A stretch of 64,000 nucleotides of DNA from Thermoflexales bacterium (GCA_025056895.1 JANWVJ010000002.1:1-64000); one strand, 5' to 3'; shown: positions 29,834 through 39,592, counted from the first letter of the stretch. Notes: a model not told the origin generated them from the sequence alone. Program-made: numbers and translations.

Positions 29834-31294
29834 ATGTCTGAACACTCTTCTACCAGTGCCGGCCTGGATCGCTACGCCAAAACTGCTCAAGCGCGTAGCA
29901 GCGTCTGGCGGTCGGCCATCATTACCCTCGTTGTGTTGCTGGTGTTTGTCGCGGCAGTTGTGGCTATTGACGCTGCTTTACAGCCGCAGCTTGCCGGCAT
30001 TGGGTTACTAGCTGTCGGCATTGTGTTGGCCCTAGCGCCAGCCATCTTGTGGTTGATTTTCTTCTACTTGCAAGATCGCGTCGAGCCGGAGCCGGTCGGC
30101 CATGTAGCACGTATGTTCGTCATCGGATTAGCACTGGCCGGCGCGATTGGCATACCGCTGACCGATCAGGTGTTCCGCACTCAGGATTGGTTGTTTCGAG
30201 ATATCGGCAGCACGCTGATTGGAACAGTGTTTGTGCGGGGCGCAATTGAGACCTTCATCGTGTACGCCACTGTGCGCTACTTCATGTTCGACTCGTCGGA
30301 GTTCGATGAGCGCACCGACGGCGTGATTTACGGAATGGCCGCCGGCCTGGGCTACGCCACAGCGAGCAATCTCCAGTTCATTCTATCCAGCGGCGGCACG
30401 GCGCTGGGCGGCGCCGAAGTGTATGTCGCCGAGGTGGCGTTGGCCTACGCCGCCTTCGGCGGCTTGCTTGGCTATTTCCTGGGCCATGCCAAAATGCAAC
30501 AGGACCCTGTCTGGTGGTTGCCCCTCGGATTCATCCTCACCGCAGCGCTGAATGGGCTATTCCTGACGTTGCGCGGCCAACTGGAAAGTGGCTCGATCTC
30601 GGTCGGTGCACAAGCCGGCGGCTTGCCGACAGTCACCGGCCTGCTGTTGTCCGGCGCCCTAGCGGTAATCGTCACGGCAATTGTGGCCTGGCTCATCAAC
30701 CGTGACGTGTCCGCCGCAGAAAAGGGCCAAGTGGCACCAGCAGCCGGCGATCCAACCATTGGCGATCGTCAGGCGAATTTGGCAACTATTGTGGTGTTTG
30801 CGGCGATGCTGCTTGTCGGCGTGATCGGCTGGAACGGCACCGTCAACGGCGTCTCCGCCTTCGAGCAGAACGGCATTCGCGGCGCCTATCCGGCCCACTT
30901 TAGTCTCGCCACGGGCGCGGGAGACGTGCTGCGCGTAGCCGACCGCACCGGCACGGGCACAGAGTTTGTAATCAGAAAGATGGAGTTGCCGGCTGGCCGG
31001 GACGTGAAAGCCGTTTCGTCCATGCTGGCTGCTGAACGTGCTGCAAACAACGTTCTATACAAAGTTGTACGCACAGGGAACGCCAATGTGAACGGCAAAG
31101 CAGCCACTGTGCAAGAATTTGCTTGGGTCGATCAGGGCGGACTCACAGGTGCTGTGCCACAAGTGATACAGGGCATTGATTACATCTTTGTCGTCGATAA
31201 CACAGCGATTGTTGTCACCATGATTGCTACGCCTGACACGATCGGTGTTGTGCAACCACAATTCGAGAGCTTTGTCAGCAGCCTGCTCTTTTGA
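29834..31294 (+). CDS. PrsW-like polytopic membrane protein fused to a C-terminal PsbP-like/extracytoplasmic domain
   Basis: YLQDRVEPEPVGHVARMFVIGLALAG...SSEFDERTDGVIYGMAAGLGYATASN; C-terminal NGIRGAYPAHFSLATGAGDVLRVADRTG... Confidence 0.75.
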   Translation: MSEHSSTSAGLDRYAKTAQARSSVWRSAIITLVVLLVFVAAVVAIDAALQPQLAGIGLLAVGIVLALAPAILWLIFFYLQDRVEPEPVGHVARMFVIGLALAGAIGIPLTDQVFRTQDWLFRDIGSTLIGTVFVRGAIETFIVYATVRYFMFDSSEFDERTDGVIYGMAAGLGYATASNLQFILSSGGTALGGAEVYVAEVALAYAAFGGLLGYFLGHAKMQQDPVWWLPLGFILTAALNGLFLTLRGQLESGSISVGAQAGGLPTVTGLLLSGALAVIVTAIVAWLINRDVSAAEKGQVAPAAGDPTIGDRQANLATIVVFAAMLLVGVIGWNGTVNGVSAFEQNGIRGAYPAHFSLATGAGDVLRVADRTGTGTEFVIRKMELPAGRDVKAVSSMLAAERAANNVLYKVVRTGNANVNGKAATVQEFAWVDQGGLTGAVPQVIQGIDYIFVVDNTAIVVTMIATPDTIGVVQPQFESFVSSLLF

Positions 31295-31400
31295 CAGCCG
31301 ATTGACGGTCAAATGTCCGATATACCCGCCAGACGCAACTTAGAGTGTCTCACACAGGACACAAGTTCAGGATCGTTTGTCGGGCCAGGAGAGTTTTGAA

Positions 31401-32231
31401 ATGAAGAAGATATTTCAATCGTGGATGGGATTGTTGTCCCTCACAATCGCTGTGTTGGTCTTGACGGTTGGCACGGCGTATTCCCAGCAGGTAGCGAAGT
31501 TTGCCACCCGCACGACGCCGGCGAGCGCTATGCAAGCGCCGGTCGAGCAGGGTTCCAGATGCACGAAGATGGAGGCCAGCGAAGTTGTTTGGGTTGTCCT
31601 GGATGAAGATGGAGAAGTCGTCGAAGAGGAAGTTGAGAGTTATCCCACCGAGACCACGCGCATCACGGCCCAGTTTGAGTACAACTGCATCCCGCGCCGA
31701 ACCACGCTGGTGACCGTGTGGAGCATCGATGGCGAAACCGTGGTGACAGCCGAAGACAAACCCAAGGCCAGCAATAAGCCGGATTTGTGGCAGGCCAGTC
31801 TCTTTATGCAGGACGGTTCGCCTTTGCCCGATGCTGAGTACGGCGTTCAGTTCTACATCGGCAAAGAGTTGCTGACCGAGGGTGTCGTGATTGTGGGCGG
31901 TGAAGGCGGAGTATCTAGGACTGTCACCGTGCAAGGCACCATTGTCGATTCTAGGACACAGAAGCCCATTCGGGGCGCGATCGTGATCGTATTGAACGAA
32001 GGCGTCGTTTTGGATGATTGGCTGAATGAAGGCGCAGACGAGGATATCTACGCCTTCGCCAAAACCGACAGCAAGGGCCAGTTTGTGCTGGACAATCCTA
32101 TCCCGATCGGCGTTCCACATTCATGGGTGATTGGCGCTCAAGGATACAGACCCGTTATCGAAGAAGACTGGGCGCTGGAAGAAGATACCGAAGATCCACT
32201 CGTGTTGAACATCAAGTTGGTGAAGCGTTAA
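31401..32231 (+). CDS. Secreted protein with C-terminal carboxypeptidase-regulatory-like domain
   Basis: Signal-peptide-like N-terminus MKKIFQSWMGLLSLTIAVLVLTVGTAYSQQ; VTVQGTIVDSRTQKPIRGAIVIVLNEG...AKTDSKGQFVLDNPI; C-terminus similar to the 34089 product. Confidence 0.65.
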   Translation: MKKIFQSWMGLLSLTIAVLVLTVGTAYSQQVAKFATRTTPASAMQAPVEQGSRCTKMEASEVVWVVLDEDGEVVEEEVESYPTETTRITAQFEYNCIPRRTTLVTVWSIDGETVVTAEDKPKASNKPDLWQASLFMQDGSPLPDAEYGVQFYIGKELLTEGVVIVGGEGGVSRTVTVQGTIVDSRTQKPIRGAIVIVLNEGVVLDDWLNEGADEDIYAFAKTDSKGQFVLDNPIPIGVPHSWVIGAQGYRPVIEEDWALEEDTEDPLVLNIKLVKR

Positions 32232-32263
32232 AAGGGAAGAGCTGATTTTCCCACTCGATCCTA

Positions 32264-32301
32264 CGGCGCGATTGCGCTGCACGTGCGCCGCAATCGCGCC
32301 G
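32264..32301. terminator. Long perfect hairpin (13-bp arms) downstream of the 31401-32231 gene
   Basis: CGGCGCGATTGCG - ctgcacgtgcgc - CGCAATCGCGCCG; no strong U-tract. Confidence 0.5.
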
Positions 32302-32570
32302 CAGCGCTGTGTCTTTCTCTTCGCTTTCAGGTGGGCAAACACACTTGCTGAGTTTCGAACCTGATCGCGCAGAATTGCATAGCACACCTTCAATCTGGCA
32401 TAATGTCAGTCGCGCTCTTAAGTGCAGTATCAATCCGCTGGTGATCGTGCCGTCATCACGAGCGCTTGAACCACCTGCTCGGGCCTGAATGCCCCATTTG
32501 CATGGGTTGCGCTAGAACGACGATCAGAGACTAAAAACCGAGCTTTTCTCATCAAAGCTGAGGAGGTCAT

Positions 32571-33458
32571 GTGAATATTGGGCGTGATCGTCAAAGTATC
32601 TGGCAAGCCGGCTTAATCGAGATTGTTGCCCTGCTTGCCTACGTTGCAATTGCTGAATTGGTGGTCGCCGTATTCAATCCAACCATCAGCCGGGACTGGC
32701 TGTTGCCGGTGGGTATGGTGCTGGCCATTGTTCCGGCTGCCATTTGGATGGCGTTCTTCTATGCCCAAGATCGCGGCGAGCCGGAGCCACGCCAGTATGT
32801 GTTGGCGGTGGCCATCCTTGGTGCACTGCTGGCCGCTGCAGTTGGCCAACCGTTCATCAATGATGTTGCCCGCGCCCCCCAATGGCTGGGCCACGACACA
32901 TTGACGGAAATCGTCGGCGCTATCCTGATCGTCGGCTTCACCCAGGAGTTTCTCAAGTACGCCGCTGTGCGCTACAGCATCTATTACTCGAACGAGTTCG
33001 ACGAGCGCATCGATGGTGTGCTGTACGGCACAGCAGCCGGCCTGGGCTACGCCACATTCATCAACATCGCCATGGTCATCAACAGCGGTGGTATCGCGGC
33101 AGAACAACTGAGCGCCGGCATCATCCGCATCGTCATTGTCACGCTGGTGCAAGCAGCACTGGGTGGATTGACTGGTTATTTCATCGCGCGCACCAAGTTC
33201 GACGACGAGCCGATCTGGTGGATGCCGGCCGGTCTCACGTTGGCTGCGGTCATCAATGGTTTGTTCTCATGGCTGGCCGGAGAGATCACCACGTCTCCGT
33301 TGACCATCGGCGCGGGTGAAGCTAGCGGGGGCTACAACCCTTGGCCAGCGCTGGCGCTGGCTGCAGTCGTCGCAGTCGCTTTGCTGGCTTTGACGTTCGC
33401 CCTCATGCGACGCGCGAATCGGCTCACACTGGCCGGCGCCGATGCGGATCACAACTAG
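32571..33458 (+). CDS. PrsW-like polytopic membrane protein (unfused paralog of 29834-31294)
   Basis: GTG start; FYAQDRGEPEPRQYVLAVAILGALLAAAVGQPF...TQEFLKYAAVRYSIYYSNEFDERIDGVLYGTAAGLGYATFIN. Confidence 0.78.
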   Translation: MNIGRDRQSIWQAGLIEIVALLAYVAIAELVVAVFNPTISRDWLLPVGMVLAIVPAAIWMAFFYAQDRGEPEPRQYVLAVAILGALLAAAVGQPFINDVARAPQWLGHDTLTEIVGAILIVGFTQEFLKYAAVRYSIYYSNEFDERIDGVLYGTAAGLGYATFINIAMVINSGGIAAEQLSAGIIRIVIVTLVQAALGGLTGYFIARTKFDDEPIWWMPAGLTLAAVINGLFSWLAGEITTSPLTIGAGEASGGYNPWPALALAAVVAVALLALTFALMRRANRLTLAGADADHN

Positions 33459-33468
33459 GAGGCAGTCC

Positions 33469-34092
33469 ATGATCACTCAAGCTCCCTCTTCTCAAACCCC
33501 CGTCTTTCGCATCAACAAGCGCGATCAACTGTCGGCTTTGCTCACGCTGATCGTGGCACTGATTGCCATCCTGGTTGGTCTGATGTGGCGCAATGTGGTC
33601 GAAAGCCGCACCCGCTCTTACACCGATCCATCGGGCTTTAGTTTCCAGTACCCTGAGCAATGGCGACTGGACACAACTGCTGCGGACGCCGGCTTGATCC
33701 GCGTCAGAGAGCCGGTCGGCGCCGACTATCCCGCTACCTTCGAAGTGCGTTGGCTGCCGGTTGTCCCTGACGCGACGGATCAGGATGCGCTGGCTACCGC
33801 TCTCAACACGCTTGCCCTCAATCGTGGTCGTGAGCTGTCGGCCTACAAGCTACTGGACACACAAACCGATCAGCTTGTTAAAGGACTGCCAGGCGCTACA
33901 GCCGCTTTCGTTTTTGTGGACGATCCGACCGGCGTGTTTCAACAGGGCATCCCCGCTGTGGTGCTGGGTGATGACCTACTAGCCCGCAAAGGAGACCGCG
34001 TGTATGTATTTAGCCTGCTGGCCGCGCGCACCAATCGCGAACAGACTGAAGGCTTGTTCCGTGCATTTATAGAGTCTGTGAGGTTGCCATGA
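33469..34092 (+). CDS. Membrane-anchored PsbP-like protein
   Basis: AGGAGG upstream; TM then SRTRSYTDPSGFSFQYPEQWRLDTTAADAGLIRVREPVGADYPATFEVRWLPV. Confidence 0.6.
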   Translation: MITQAPSSQTPVFRINKRDQLSALLTLIVALIAILVGLMWRNVVESRTRSYTDPSGFSFQYPEQWRLDTTAADAGLIRVREPVGADYPATFEVRWLPVVPDATDQDALATALNTLALNRGRELSAYKLLDTQTDQLVKGLPGATAAFVFVDDPTGVFQQGIPAVVLGDDLLARKGDRVYVFSLLAARTNREQTEGLFRAFIESVRLP

Positions 34093-35357
34093 GCAAAGTG
34101 CGTCTATTGTTTAGATCGGCTTGTCTAAGCTTGGCTGTGTTAGTTGCCTTAGCGGGCAGTAACCTCGCCGGCGGCGGCCTGTCGCTAGCTCAGGCTGCCT
34201 CTCCTGGACAACGAGGGGAGCGAGGGTCCGACACTGCAAAAGCACCTTGGCGCGCCGTCGTGCAACTGGGACCGGTAGCCCTGGTTAAAAACAAGAAAGG
34301 CAAGCAGGAGCTACGCTATTTTGGTTGGGGCAGCGGCACAGTCCTGACCCGCGACGGCTTGATCCTGACAAACTATCATGTGGTTGACGTCAGTGGCCTA
34401 GCCGAAGAGATCAAAGGCCAAAAGAATGTGCAGTTGCTTGAAAACACCATGGTGGTGTTGTTCACCCGCCAAACCGATCAGCCGCCGGTGGCCATGTTCA
34501 TCGCCGAGGTAGTCGATGCTTTGCCTAATCTTGATCTGGCGTTGGTGCGGATCCGCAGCGACTTGTCCGGCAACGAAATCGATCCTGATTCACTTGATCT
34601 GCCATTCATCGAATTGGGCGACTCAGACACGGTCGAGATTGAGGACGTGCTGCGTATTTACGGCTATCCGAGCATTGGCGGCAACACCATCACCTTCACA
34701 CGTGGCAACGTCAGCGGCTTCGACACCGAAGAGGGCGTTGAAGGCCGTGCCTGGATCAAGACTGATGCGACAATCTCCGGCGGCAACAGCGGCGGCACAG
34801 CCCTGAACGACGCCGGCCAACTGGTCGGCGTGCCGACTCAAGCTGCGGTGAGCAGCGCCGAACGGATCACCGATTGCCGGCGCGTGCAGGACACCAATGG
34901 CGATGGGCGGATCGACGAAACAGACACGTGCATCCCGATTGGAGGCTTCATCAATGCGCTGCGGCCGGTCAACCTGGCCCGCGAGATGATCGCCAGAGCG
35001 ATAGATGGAGAATCGCCAAACCCAGATGAGCCGGATGGGCCGGCGAGTGATGGTGTGCAAATCGTCGGCACGATTGTCGACGCCCACACCGGTAAGCCCA
35101 TCCCCGGCGCGGTGTTCGTCGTCTTGCAGGCCGGCCTAACTTGGAGCGAATTCAGCGGCAGTGAAGACGAAGTGCTGGAGGCCGTCAAGACCGATCGGCA
35201 GGGCCGCTTTGAGATGACCGAACTTCTGGAGCGCGGCAAAACCTACAGCGTAGGCTGGGCGGCGAAAGGTTATCGAGAAGTCACACAAGACAACTTGAAA
35301 GTCACCAACGAGACACCCGATGTCGTCGAGGCGACATTAAAGCTGCAAAAGCGGTGA
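34089..35357 (+). CDS. Trypsin-like (S1/HtrA-type) serine protease with C-terminal carboxypeptidase-regulatory-like domain
   Basis: Triad segments LTNYHVV (H), NLDLALVRI (D), ATISGGNSGGTAL (S); C-terminal VQIVGTIVDAHTGKPIPGAVFVVLQAG...KTDRQGRFEM. Confidence 0.88.
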   Translation: MSKVRLLFRSACLSLAVLVALAGSNLAGGGLSLAQAASPGQRGERGSDTAKAPWRAVVQLGPVALVKNKKGKQELRYFGWGSGTVLTRDGLILTNYHVVDVSGLAEEIKGQKNVQLLENTMVVLFTRQTDQPPVAMFIAEVVDALPNLDLALVRIRSDLSGNEIDPDSLDLPFIELGDSDTVEIEDVLRIYGYPSIGGNTITFTRGNVSGFDTEEGVEGRAWIKTDATISGGNSGGTALNDAGQLVGVPTQAAVSSAERITDCRRVQDTNGDGRIDETDTCIPIGGFINALRPVNLAREMIARAIDGESPNPDEPDGPASDGVQIVGTIVDAHTGKPIPGAVFVVLQAGLTWSEFSGSEDEVLEAVKTDRQGRFEMTELLERGKTYSVGWAAKGYREVTQDNLKVTNETPDVVEATLKLQKR

Positions 35358-35380
35358 TGATTCGCGAACAGCATTGACCC

Positions 35381-35815
35381 ATGCAGCCGACTCACGACCA
35401 GGCGATTTGGGACACGCTGCGCCGACACTTGACCTCCATCTTCAACGGCGATGCCCAAACCTATGCCGAGACAACTGACTCAGAATTGTCACTGTACGAG
35501 TGGTACATCACGCCGCATCGCCAGGATGGCCTGGAATTTCATCTGTGCCTGGTGCAAGAATCCGTCCCGCCGGCTGACCACGCGGTGCGTTTTGACGTGC
35601 TGGAGCCACGCTTGCAAGTGTACGGTGATCCGACCGGTGAGGGGCTGGCTGTTGCCATTGCCAGCTACACGCTGATGGTGACGCGCAAGACACCGGCCGG
35701 CATCACCCATCGAACACACAACGAAAGCCGGGTGTTGGTTCGGCGCGCCGGCAGATGGCAAGTCGTGCATGTCCACAAGTCGCCGGCCTGGCCTGCGCCG
35801 TTTGCACCCAGCTAG
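35381..35815 (+). CDS. NTF2/SnoaL-like (CaMKII association domain-like) protein
   Basis: MQPTHDQAIWDTLRRHLTSIFNGDAQTYAETTDSELSLYEWYITPHRQDGLEFH...THNESRVLVRRAGRWQVVHVHKSP. Confidence 0.7.
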   Translation: MQPTHDQAIWDTLRRHLTSIFNGDAQTYAETTDSELSLYEWYITPHRQDGLEFHLCLVQESVPPADHAVRFDVLEPRLQVYGDPTGEGLAVAIASYTLMVTRKTPAGITHRTHNESRVLVRRAGRWQVVHVHKSPAWPAPFAPS

Positions 35816-35838
35816 CCGGCTGTTCTGCCTTCAGCCAT

Positions 35839-35861
35839 AGGGCGACCCAACCGGTCGCCCT
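35839..35861. terminator. Perfect 9-bp hairpin between the NTF2-like and PQQ-propeller genes
   Basis: AGGGCGACC-caacc... GGTCGCCCT. Confidence 0.45.
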
Positions 35862-35882
35862 AATTCGTAGTAAGCAGGGCCT

Positions 35883-37802
35883 ATGCAATCCCAGCCGCGT
35901 TCTCCCTCTTCTGAGTCGCGCGCACGAGTCGCGCAAGACCTTGCCGGACTAGCCATCTTGTTCGCGTGCATTGTCGTGATCGGCGCGGCATTTTGGCAGC
36001 CCTGGTTGCCCCCACCCGACCCGGCAGGCACGACACTCGATCAATACATACCGGCCGCCAACGGCGACGTGCGCCTGCTGGCCGTGTATGACGCAGCCGG
36101 CCAGATCAGCGCTTGGAGCAGCCACAACGTCGTTGTGTTGCCGGCCTTGCGTGGCATGACCTACGACCTGGGGCTGGCCATCGGCGGCGCCATACTCGAA
36201 CGCTATGCCCCTCCTACCGGCGATGTCCTATCGGTGGAATGGCTGCGCGATTTACAGCTCATTGAAGCGCGCAGTCGCATGATAGACAAGAGGGGTGTGA
36301 TCACGTCAACCACCGCCGTCTACGTGCGCGAGCCGGCCGGCCAGTTTCTGGTCGCTGTGCGTGATATGACCCACGGTTTGGACCTGGTCTTCTCGCCCTT
36401 CATTCAAGCGTATCCTGCCAATTTGACATCGGGCAGCACGTGGAACAGTGAAGGAGTCGCATCGGGCGGGCTGACCTATCGTTTTGAAGGTCGTGTGGTG
36501 CAGGCCGGCCCATTTCAAAACGCCGCAGCGCGGTACGAGGACTGCTTGCAGGTCGAAACTCGTTTGAGCCTGATGGCCGAAAACGGGTGGCACGCGACAA
36601 CAACGGTCAACGAATGGCTATGCGCTGGTGTGGGCGTCGTGGAACACGTTGAGCGGGATAGCGGTGGAGGGATCATGTGGCGACGCATCCTGAGTGACGC
36701 TGCGCCGCTTGCGGAACGCTATCCCCCGCCGGCTGCTCTTTTGAAGGAGACACCGCCCTTAGCCGACGCCGGTCGCTGGCGGCTCAATCTGTTTGCCAGG
36801 GCCAATCTGAGCGGCGTTGAATTTGAAAGCTCAATCCCACCGACCTGGTTGCCGCTCGACCCGCCTCTTGTTTTGACAGCGGGATACAACGGCGATTTGT
36901 TAGCATTTACGGCGCTCACTCAAACTGGCGCGCTGGCGTGGCGCTTTCATACCGACGGCACGATCTACAGCCCGCCGGCATTCGACCCTCTTCGCACCCG
37001 CATCTACTTCGGCGCAACAAACAAGCGCCTGTATGCACTGGATGCACGTGGGATATTTCTATGGTCGTTCGCCACCGGCGACAACGTGGCCACTCGGCCT
37101 TTGGTTGTAAGCGACACGGTCATCTTCGGCAGCGAGGATCGCCATGTCTATGCTCTGAATGCGGATGCCGGCACCCTGCGTTGGCGCGCAGAACTCGGCG
37201 CAGCAGTTGTTTCCGCGCCAGCCCTCGCCGGTGACGCCGTGATCGTCGGATGTGACGACGGGGGTGTGTATGCACTCGATGTCGATGACGGCGAGTTGCT
37301 CTGGGAAACCGGCATCGATTCAAGCGACTCATTCATTGAAGCGCCGGTCACGACAGTTGGCAATCGTGCCTTCGTCGCCTCCAGCGCCGGCACCCTAGCC
37401 GCGCTTGATTCGACCAGCGGTGAAGTCATATGGACAGCGAGCCTCGGCGCAGGGATTCGTAACGCACCGGCCATCGGCAACGGGATAATCGCTGTGATCG
37501 ATCAAGCAGGTCGCCTGACGGCGCTCAACGCCCAAGATGGCCGGCGGCTATGGCGCGACGAGACAATTCGCTATTCAGGCGCGCCGCTGATTATCGACAC
37601 CACTGTTCTGGCCATCGACCGAGATGGCGTGTTCCACCTGTTGGATCAGGCCGGCCGGCGGCTACAGCAGTGGGCCACAGCAGAGCACATTACAGCCGCG
37701 GAGACCGGCAATCGCTTTGACTTCATCTATGGCGCGACGATCGGCGGCGAAGCAATCTGGGCGATCAACGCTAAAGCGCTTGTTTGGAGGTTGGGTCCAT
37801 GA
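35883..37802 (+). CDS. Membrane-anchored protein with PQQ-like beta-propeller repeats
   Basis: Repeats GALAWRFHTDGTIYSPPAF, GIFLWSFATGDNVATRPLV, GTLRWRAELGAAVVSAPAL, GELLWETGIDSSDSFIEAPV, GEVIWTASLGAGIRNAPAI. Confidence 0.85.
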   Translation: MQSQPRSPSSESRARVAQDLAGLAILFACIVVIGAAFWQPWLPPPDPAGTTLDQYIPAANGDVRLLAVYDAAGQISAWSSHNVVVLPALRGMTYDLGLAIGGAILERYAPPTGDVLSVEWLRDLQLIEARSRMIDKRGVITSTTAVYVREPAGQFLVAVRDMTHGLDLVFSPFIQAYPANLTSGSTWNSEGVASGGLTYRFEGRVVQAGPFQNAAARYEDCLQVETRLSLMAENGWHATTTVNEWLCAGVGVVEHVERDSGGGIMWRRILSDAAPLAERYPPPAALLKETPPLADAGRWRLNLFARANLSGVEFESSIPPTWLPLDPPLVLTAGYNGDLLAFTALTQTGALAWRFHTDGTIYSPPAFDPLRTRIYFGATNKRLYALDARGIFLWSFATGDNVATRPLVVSDTVIFGSEDRHVYALNADAGTLRWRAELGAAVVSAPALAGDAVIVGCDDGGVYALDVDDGELLWETGIDSSDSFIEAPVTTVGNRAFVASSAGTLAALDSTSGEVIWTASLGAGIRNAPAIGNGIIAVIDQAGRLTALNAQDGRRLWRDETIRYSGAPLIIDTTVLAIDRDGVFHLLDQAGRRLQQWATAEHITAAETGNRFDFIYGATIGGEAIWAINAKALVWRLGP

Positions 37803-39592
37803 ACAAGTTTGTGCATCGGCTGAAACCCACATCAGCAACCCTGGCGGCGCTGCTCGGCTTGATGTGGGCCTTGACGTTCGGCGCGTTGCGCGACTTTGTG
37901 TGGGCTGATCTGAAGGCCGGCCTCATCGATCTACGCGGCTTATCGCGCGTGACACGTGGCTTGATTGGTCTGGGGTTTGCGTTGATGGCGCTGACTATTG
38001 GCTTGCTGATATTCAACGACTTCTGGCGCGCCTCGGCCGATTTGATTGCCCTACCCAACAGCCTGCCGGGACGCGGCACACTGGCGCCGGTTCCGCTCCT
38101 GCCGGCGACGCTGTTTCTATTGTCTATGGCATGGAGCTTCGCTCTGGTCGGCGCGCTGCACAGCCATTGGGCCATTCGGTGGGGTGTGCTGGCGCTCTTT
38201 GTCATCGTCAGCGCCACACGCATTGGCAGCATGACCAAACTCGGCAGCGCGGGCGCCGGCGTACTCGGCGTGGCAACAGTGATCGCTTTGTTTGTGATTC
38301 GGCTACGTTGGAAGCTGCCGCTCGGCCTAGACTTTTTGCTGGTTCTGACGCTCGTGTCGTTCAGTTTCCTGACTCCACAAGCACAAGGCATATCAGACTG
38401 GCGCGTGACCGGCGTGCCGCTCGTGGTGTCCGATCTGAATGGCCATTTATTGACCGTCTCCACACTGGCATTCCCGATGTTGATGTTGGTGGGGTTGTCG
38501 ATGGCTCAATTTACGCACCTCGCTTCGAAGTGGACGGTGGAGATTGTTCAGCACCGGTTGCCGGTTGTCGTTCTATACATTGCGCTCGGTGTGACGCTTG
38601 CCCTCCGCTTGCGCCATACCGTGAGCTGGGCTATTGAGACATTTCAACGCGCGCCGGCCCAGGAAATCGGCTCTTTTCTCGGCGCGTTAGGTGTGCCGCT
38701 ATGCGTTGGCGTGGCGTGGTGGATCGCGCGGCGAAACATGTCGGCAGACGCCCGGCCGACCGCATCAGAGCTGACCGAGAGTGCCGACACCGCTGCGCCG
38801 GCGCTGATTGTTGGCTATCTTGCCCCTCAGTTGTACATATTTGTCTTGCTGTCGTTGCTGCTGGCCTTCGTGTCGTTCTTTCCCATCACCGAGGTGTCCA
38901 GCGTGGCACAACTGGCCGCCAGCGGATATGCCGATTTTCTGAACAACCAATACACCCCGATTTGGCGGGTGGTGTTCTTTGGATTGGTCATGCTCATCGG
39001 CGTCGCCCAAGCAAAGCGGAAACAACATGCTCTTGCCCTCTACTTGATGGCGTTTGCGCTGATCGCAACATGGATTGAGTTGGCCGATATCGGCCGGCCG
39101 TTGAGCGCCTTGAGCTGGTTTGGGCCGGCATACACCGATTTCTGGTGGACAGTTCTTTTTGGCGTGGTGGCGCTGTCGTGGGTGGCGCGGCGTACGCTCA
39201 CGCCGGCACGGGCCGCAGCACTGCTGCTGGTCACGCTGATGAGCGGGCTGTTACAACAGACCGCTTTTATCAACAATCGTTTCACGCCGTTCCTGGGATT
39301 TGCCGGCGTTGGGTTCGTCGCTTTTGGTCTGATCTGGGACGCCTTGACAGCCGGATCATGGGCGAATGTAGATTCCCCCGGCTTGCCTCGGGCCGGGCGC
39401 ATTTTCCTTTACCTCGGCTACGTGCTGTTGACGGTGACATTGGTGAACTGGGCGCTGACCACGCACGACTTAGCAAAAACGGCCCAGCTCACCGGCGACG
39501 CAGCCGCCTTTGGGTTAGACCGCTTTGGAAAGCCCATGCTGTATGCCCTGTACTTTGCCACACTCTGGGCGGGGCGCGACGCCAAATCGTGA
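37799..39592 (+). CDS. Hypothetical polytopic membrane protein
   Basis: Many TM stretches; ATGA overlap with the upstream gene (translational coupling). Confidence 0.65.
   Translation: MNKFVHRLKPTSATLAALLGLMWALTFGALRDFVWADLKAGLIDLRGLSRVTRGLIGLGFALMALTIGLLIFNDFWRASADLIALPNSLPGRGTLAPVPLLPATLFLLSMAWSFALVGALHSHWAIRWGVLALFVIVSATRIGSMTKLGSAGAGVLGVATVIALFVIRLRWKLPLGLDFLLVLTLVSFSFLTPQAQGISDWRVTGVPLVVSDLNGHLLTVSTLAFPMLMLVGLSMAQFTHLASKWTVEIVQHRLPVVVLYIALGVTLALRLRHTVSWAIETFQRAPAQEIGSFLGALGVPLCVGVAWWIARRNMSADARPTASELTESADTAAPALIVGYLAPQLYIFVLLSLLLAFVSFFPITEVSSVAQLAASGYADFLNNQYTPIWRVVFFGLVMLIGVAQAKRKQHALALYLMAFALIATWIELADIGRPLSALSWFGPAYTDFWWTVLFGVVALSWVARRTLTPARAAALLLVTLMSGLLQQTAFINNRFTPFLGFAGVGFVAFGLIWDALTAGSWANVDSPGLPRAGRIFLYLGYVLLTVTLVNWALTTHDLAKTAQLTGDAAAFGLDRFGKPMLYALYFATLWAGRDAKS

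Noticed and set aside
31350-32120. 256-aa minus-strand ORF
   Set aside because: Antisense to the secreted CarboxypepD_reg-like protein that has a signal peptide and a paralogous domain; no family features
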